Shown here: one piece after another, positions 62,902 through 64,000 of the stretch
Layout of the letters: each line of letters opens with the position of its first letter
Numbering within the stretch: position 1 is the first letter of the stretch
NCBI RefSeq assembly: GCF_002284575.1
Contig: NZ_NPKJ01000072.1
Location: forward strand, 62,001 to 126,000
Direction of reading: 5' to 3'
Source: Mesorhizobium temperatum
GTDB taxonomy: Bacteria > Pseudomonadota > Alphaproteobacteria > Rhizobiales > Rhizobiaceae
DNA length: 64,000 bases
Position numbers and translations under genes: made by a program
Notes under the pieces: model-generated
Told to the model about the DNA's origin: nothing
Seen by the model: only the letters and a program-made list of their open reading frames with translations
Databases searched by the model: none

Positions 62902-64000
62902 ATGACAGATGACGAGTTCAGGCCGAAGCTCGGCAAAATTGGGTCACGCGGCTCGAAAGCCGGCAAGCGCTACGCCGGTCAGGTCCGGGCAGCGATCAAC
63001 AGAGCAGGCGGCGGGCACCTGCGCGGCGGCCGTTTCACCGGAAGCCGGGCAGGTCGCGGCGGGGCGGCTGCGGCGCTGCTCAAATCACGCGACAGATATG
63101 CTGCTTTTCGCCAGCGCCGGGTGATGGTCAAGGCCCGCATCGTCAAGCTCGCCGGAAAGGGCTTGGACGGAGCCCGTGCGCATCTGCGTTACATCCAGCG
63201 CGACGGCGTTACCCGGGAGGGTGAACCCGGCGAGCTCTACAGCGCCGAGAAAGACCGTGTGGATGGCAGCGACTTCCTCGACCGTGCGAACGGCGACCGC
63301 CATCAGCTCCGCTTCATAGTAGCACCCGAAGACGGCATCGAGTATGACGATCTCAAGCCGCTCACCCGGCGCCTTGTTGCGCAGATGGAGGAAGACCTCG
63401 GCACCGAGCTCGACTGGGTCGCCGTCGATCATTTCAACACCGGCCATCCCCACACCCACATCATCGTCCGCGGCAAGGATGACCGCGGCGAGAATCTCGT
63501 CATCGCGCGCGAGTACATTTCGAGTGGAATCCGGGAGCGGGCCGCCGAGCTGGTCAGCCTCGATCTCGGTCCGCGAACCGACCGCGAGATCGAGCAACGC
63601 CTGTGTCAGGAAATGGAGCAGGAACGCTTCACCAGCATCGACCGGCAGCTGCTACGCATGCGCGATGGTGACGGCCTAGTCTCGCCGGACGGCCGAGACG
63701 TGTTTCGGCAGACGCTGCACCAGGGCCGCCTGCGCAAGCTCGAACGGATGGGTCTGGCCGAGGAGACCAGTCCGGGTCGCTGGCGCCTGGACGATGAACT
63801 CGAAGCGACGCTGCGCCGCATCGGCGAGCGCGGCGATATCATCAAGACCATGCATCGCGAGCTGACCGGCAAGGGGCTCGCCCGCAGTGCCGCCGACTGC
63901 GTCATCCACGATTTATCCGGCGAGCCGGCTCAGCCTGTCGCCGGCCGTGTTGTTGCGCGCGGACTGGCCGACGAGACCAACGACCGGCATTACCTTATCG
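62902..64000 (+). CDS. rlxS: RlxS-type relaxase (partial, runs off the right edge)
   Basis: The ATG at 62902 follows AGGAGGCTGG, and the frame is open to the end of the window (366 codons). After a basic N-terminal region (SRGSKAGKRYAGQVR, RGGRFTGSRAGRGG) comes the VirD2-like relaxase domain: IVKLAGKGLDGARAHLRYIQ, then the metal-binding histidines H177, H182, H184 and H186 in VDHFNTGHPHTHIIVRGKDD, and REYISSGIRERAAELVSLDL. The C-terminal DUF3363 part is expected beyond the edge. It nicks oriT and pilots the strand. Confidence 0.93.
   Translation, partial: MTDDEFRPKLGKIGSRGSKAGKRYAGQVRAAINRAGGGHLRGGRFTGSRAGRGGAAAALLKSRDRYAAFRQRRVMVKARIVKLAGKGLDGARAHLRYIQRDGVTREGEPGELYSAEKDRVDGSDFLDRANGDRHQLRFIVAPEDGIEYDDLKPLTRRLVAQMEEDLGTELDWVAVDHFNTGHPHTHIIVRGKDDRGENLVIAREYISSGIRERAAELVSLDLGPRTDREIEQRLCQEMEQERFTSIDRQLLRMRDGDGLVSPDGRDVFRQTLHQGRLRKLERMGLAEETSPGRWRLDDELEATLRRIGERGDIIKTMHRELTGKGLARSAADCVIHDLSGEPAQPVAGRVVARGLADETNDRHYLI

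Overview
The window is a piece of a rhizobial symbiosis island of the Mesorhizobium ICEMlSym type, an integrative and conjugative element (ICE). The evidence is direct. It holds a nod-box-driven nodM, the symbiotic oxidase operons fixNOQP and fixGHIS with FNR/FixK boxes, and the vitamin genes nadABC-bioBFDA and panBC that symbiosis islands carry. It also holds a traR-traI-fseA quorum-sensing operon, and an rdfS-traF-transglycosylase-relaxase transfer module. The DNA is high in GC. Short intergenic stretches and a few accessory genes have lower GC.

Layout. Positions 1-8150 (minus strand): nrtR, nadA, nadB, nadC, bioB, bioF, bioD and bioA (bioA runs off the left edge), with two NrtR-like palindromes before nadA. 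Positions 8151-10698: decayed copies of nrtR and panB ends, then panBC. Positions 10853-13170: the LuxR/LuxI pair TraR/TraI with a lux/tra box between them, then fseA, whose two halves lie in different frames and must be joined by a +1 frameshift. Positions 13192-18321: a complete Tn3-family transposon (47-bp inverted repeats, 5-bp TAATT target duplication) inserted 21 bp after the fseA stop; its transposase has an in-frame stop before the third catalytic residue. Positions 18505-26447: a PhyH-type dioxygenase, an M24 peptidase-like protein, a DctA-type transporter, a DsbA-like protein and a Fic protein preceded by five to six 24-bp iterons.

Positions 27359-29331: nod box and nodM. Positions 30034-35873: a small XRE regulator, queC-queD-queE and a GT9 glycosyltransferase. 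Positions 35970-46956: hemN, fnrN, a broken hemerythrin gene, fixNOQP and fixGHIS. Positions 47129-56203: a LacI remnant, a GH127 glycosidase, a broken truncated-haemoglobin gene, a UbiM-like hydroxylase, an IS1380 remnant, an AT3/SGNH acyltransferase and a GGDEF-EAL protein. Positions 56295-64000: the ICE transfer and establishment region with ardC, a DUF2958 gene, a ParB-like gene, a DUF736 gene, rdfS, traF, a lytic transglycosylase, a likely oriT and the start of the relaxase rlxS.

How the parts work together. Known work on M. loti R7A shows that TraR with AHL activates traI1 and the downstream frameshifted fseA, and that FseA turns on the rdfS operon for excision and transfer. Both ends of that circuit are in this window. 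The fix and fnr genes form a second, oxygen-responsive circuit. The several broken genes (tnpA, hemerythrin, globin, lacI, IS1380, an XRE regulator and a small ICE gene) show that the accessory DNA is decaying while the symbiotic and transfer cores stay intact.
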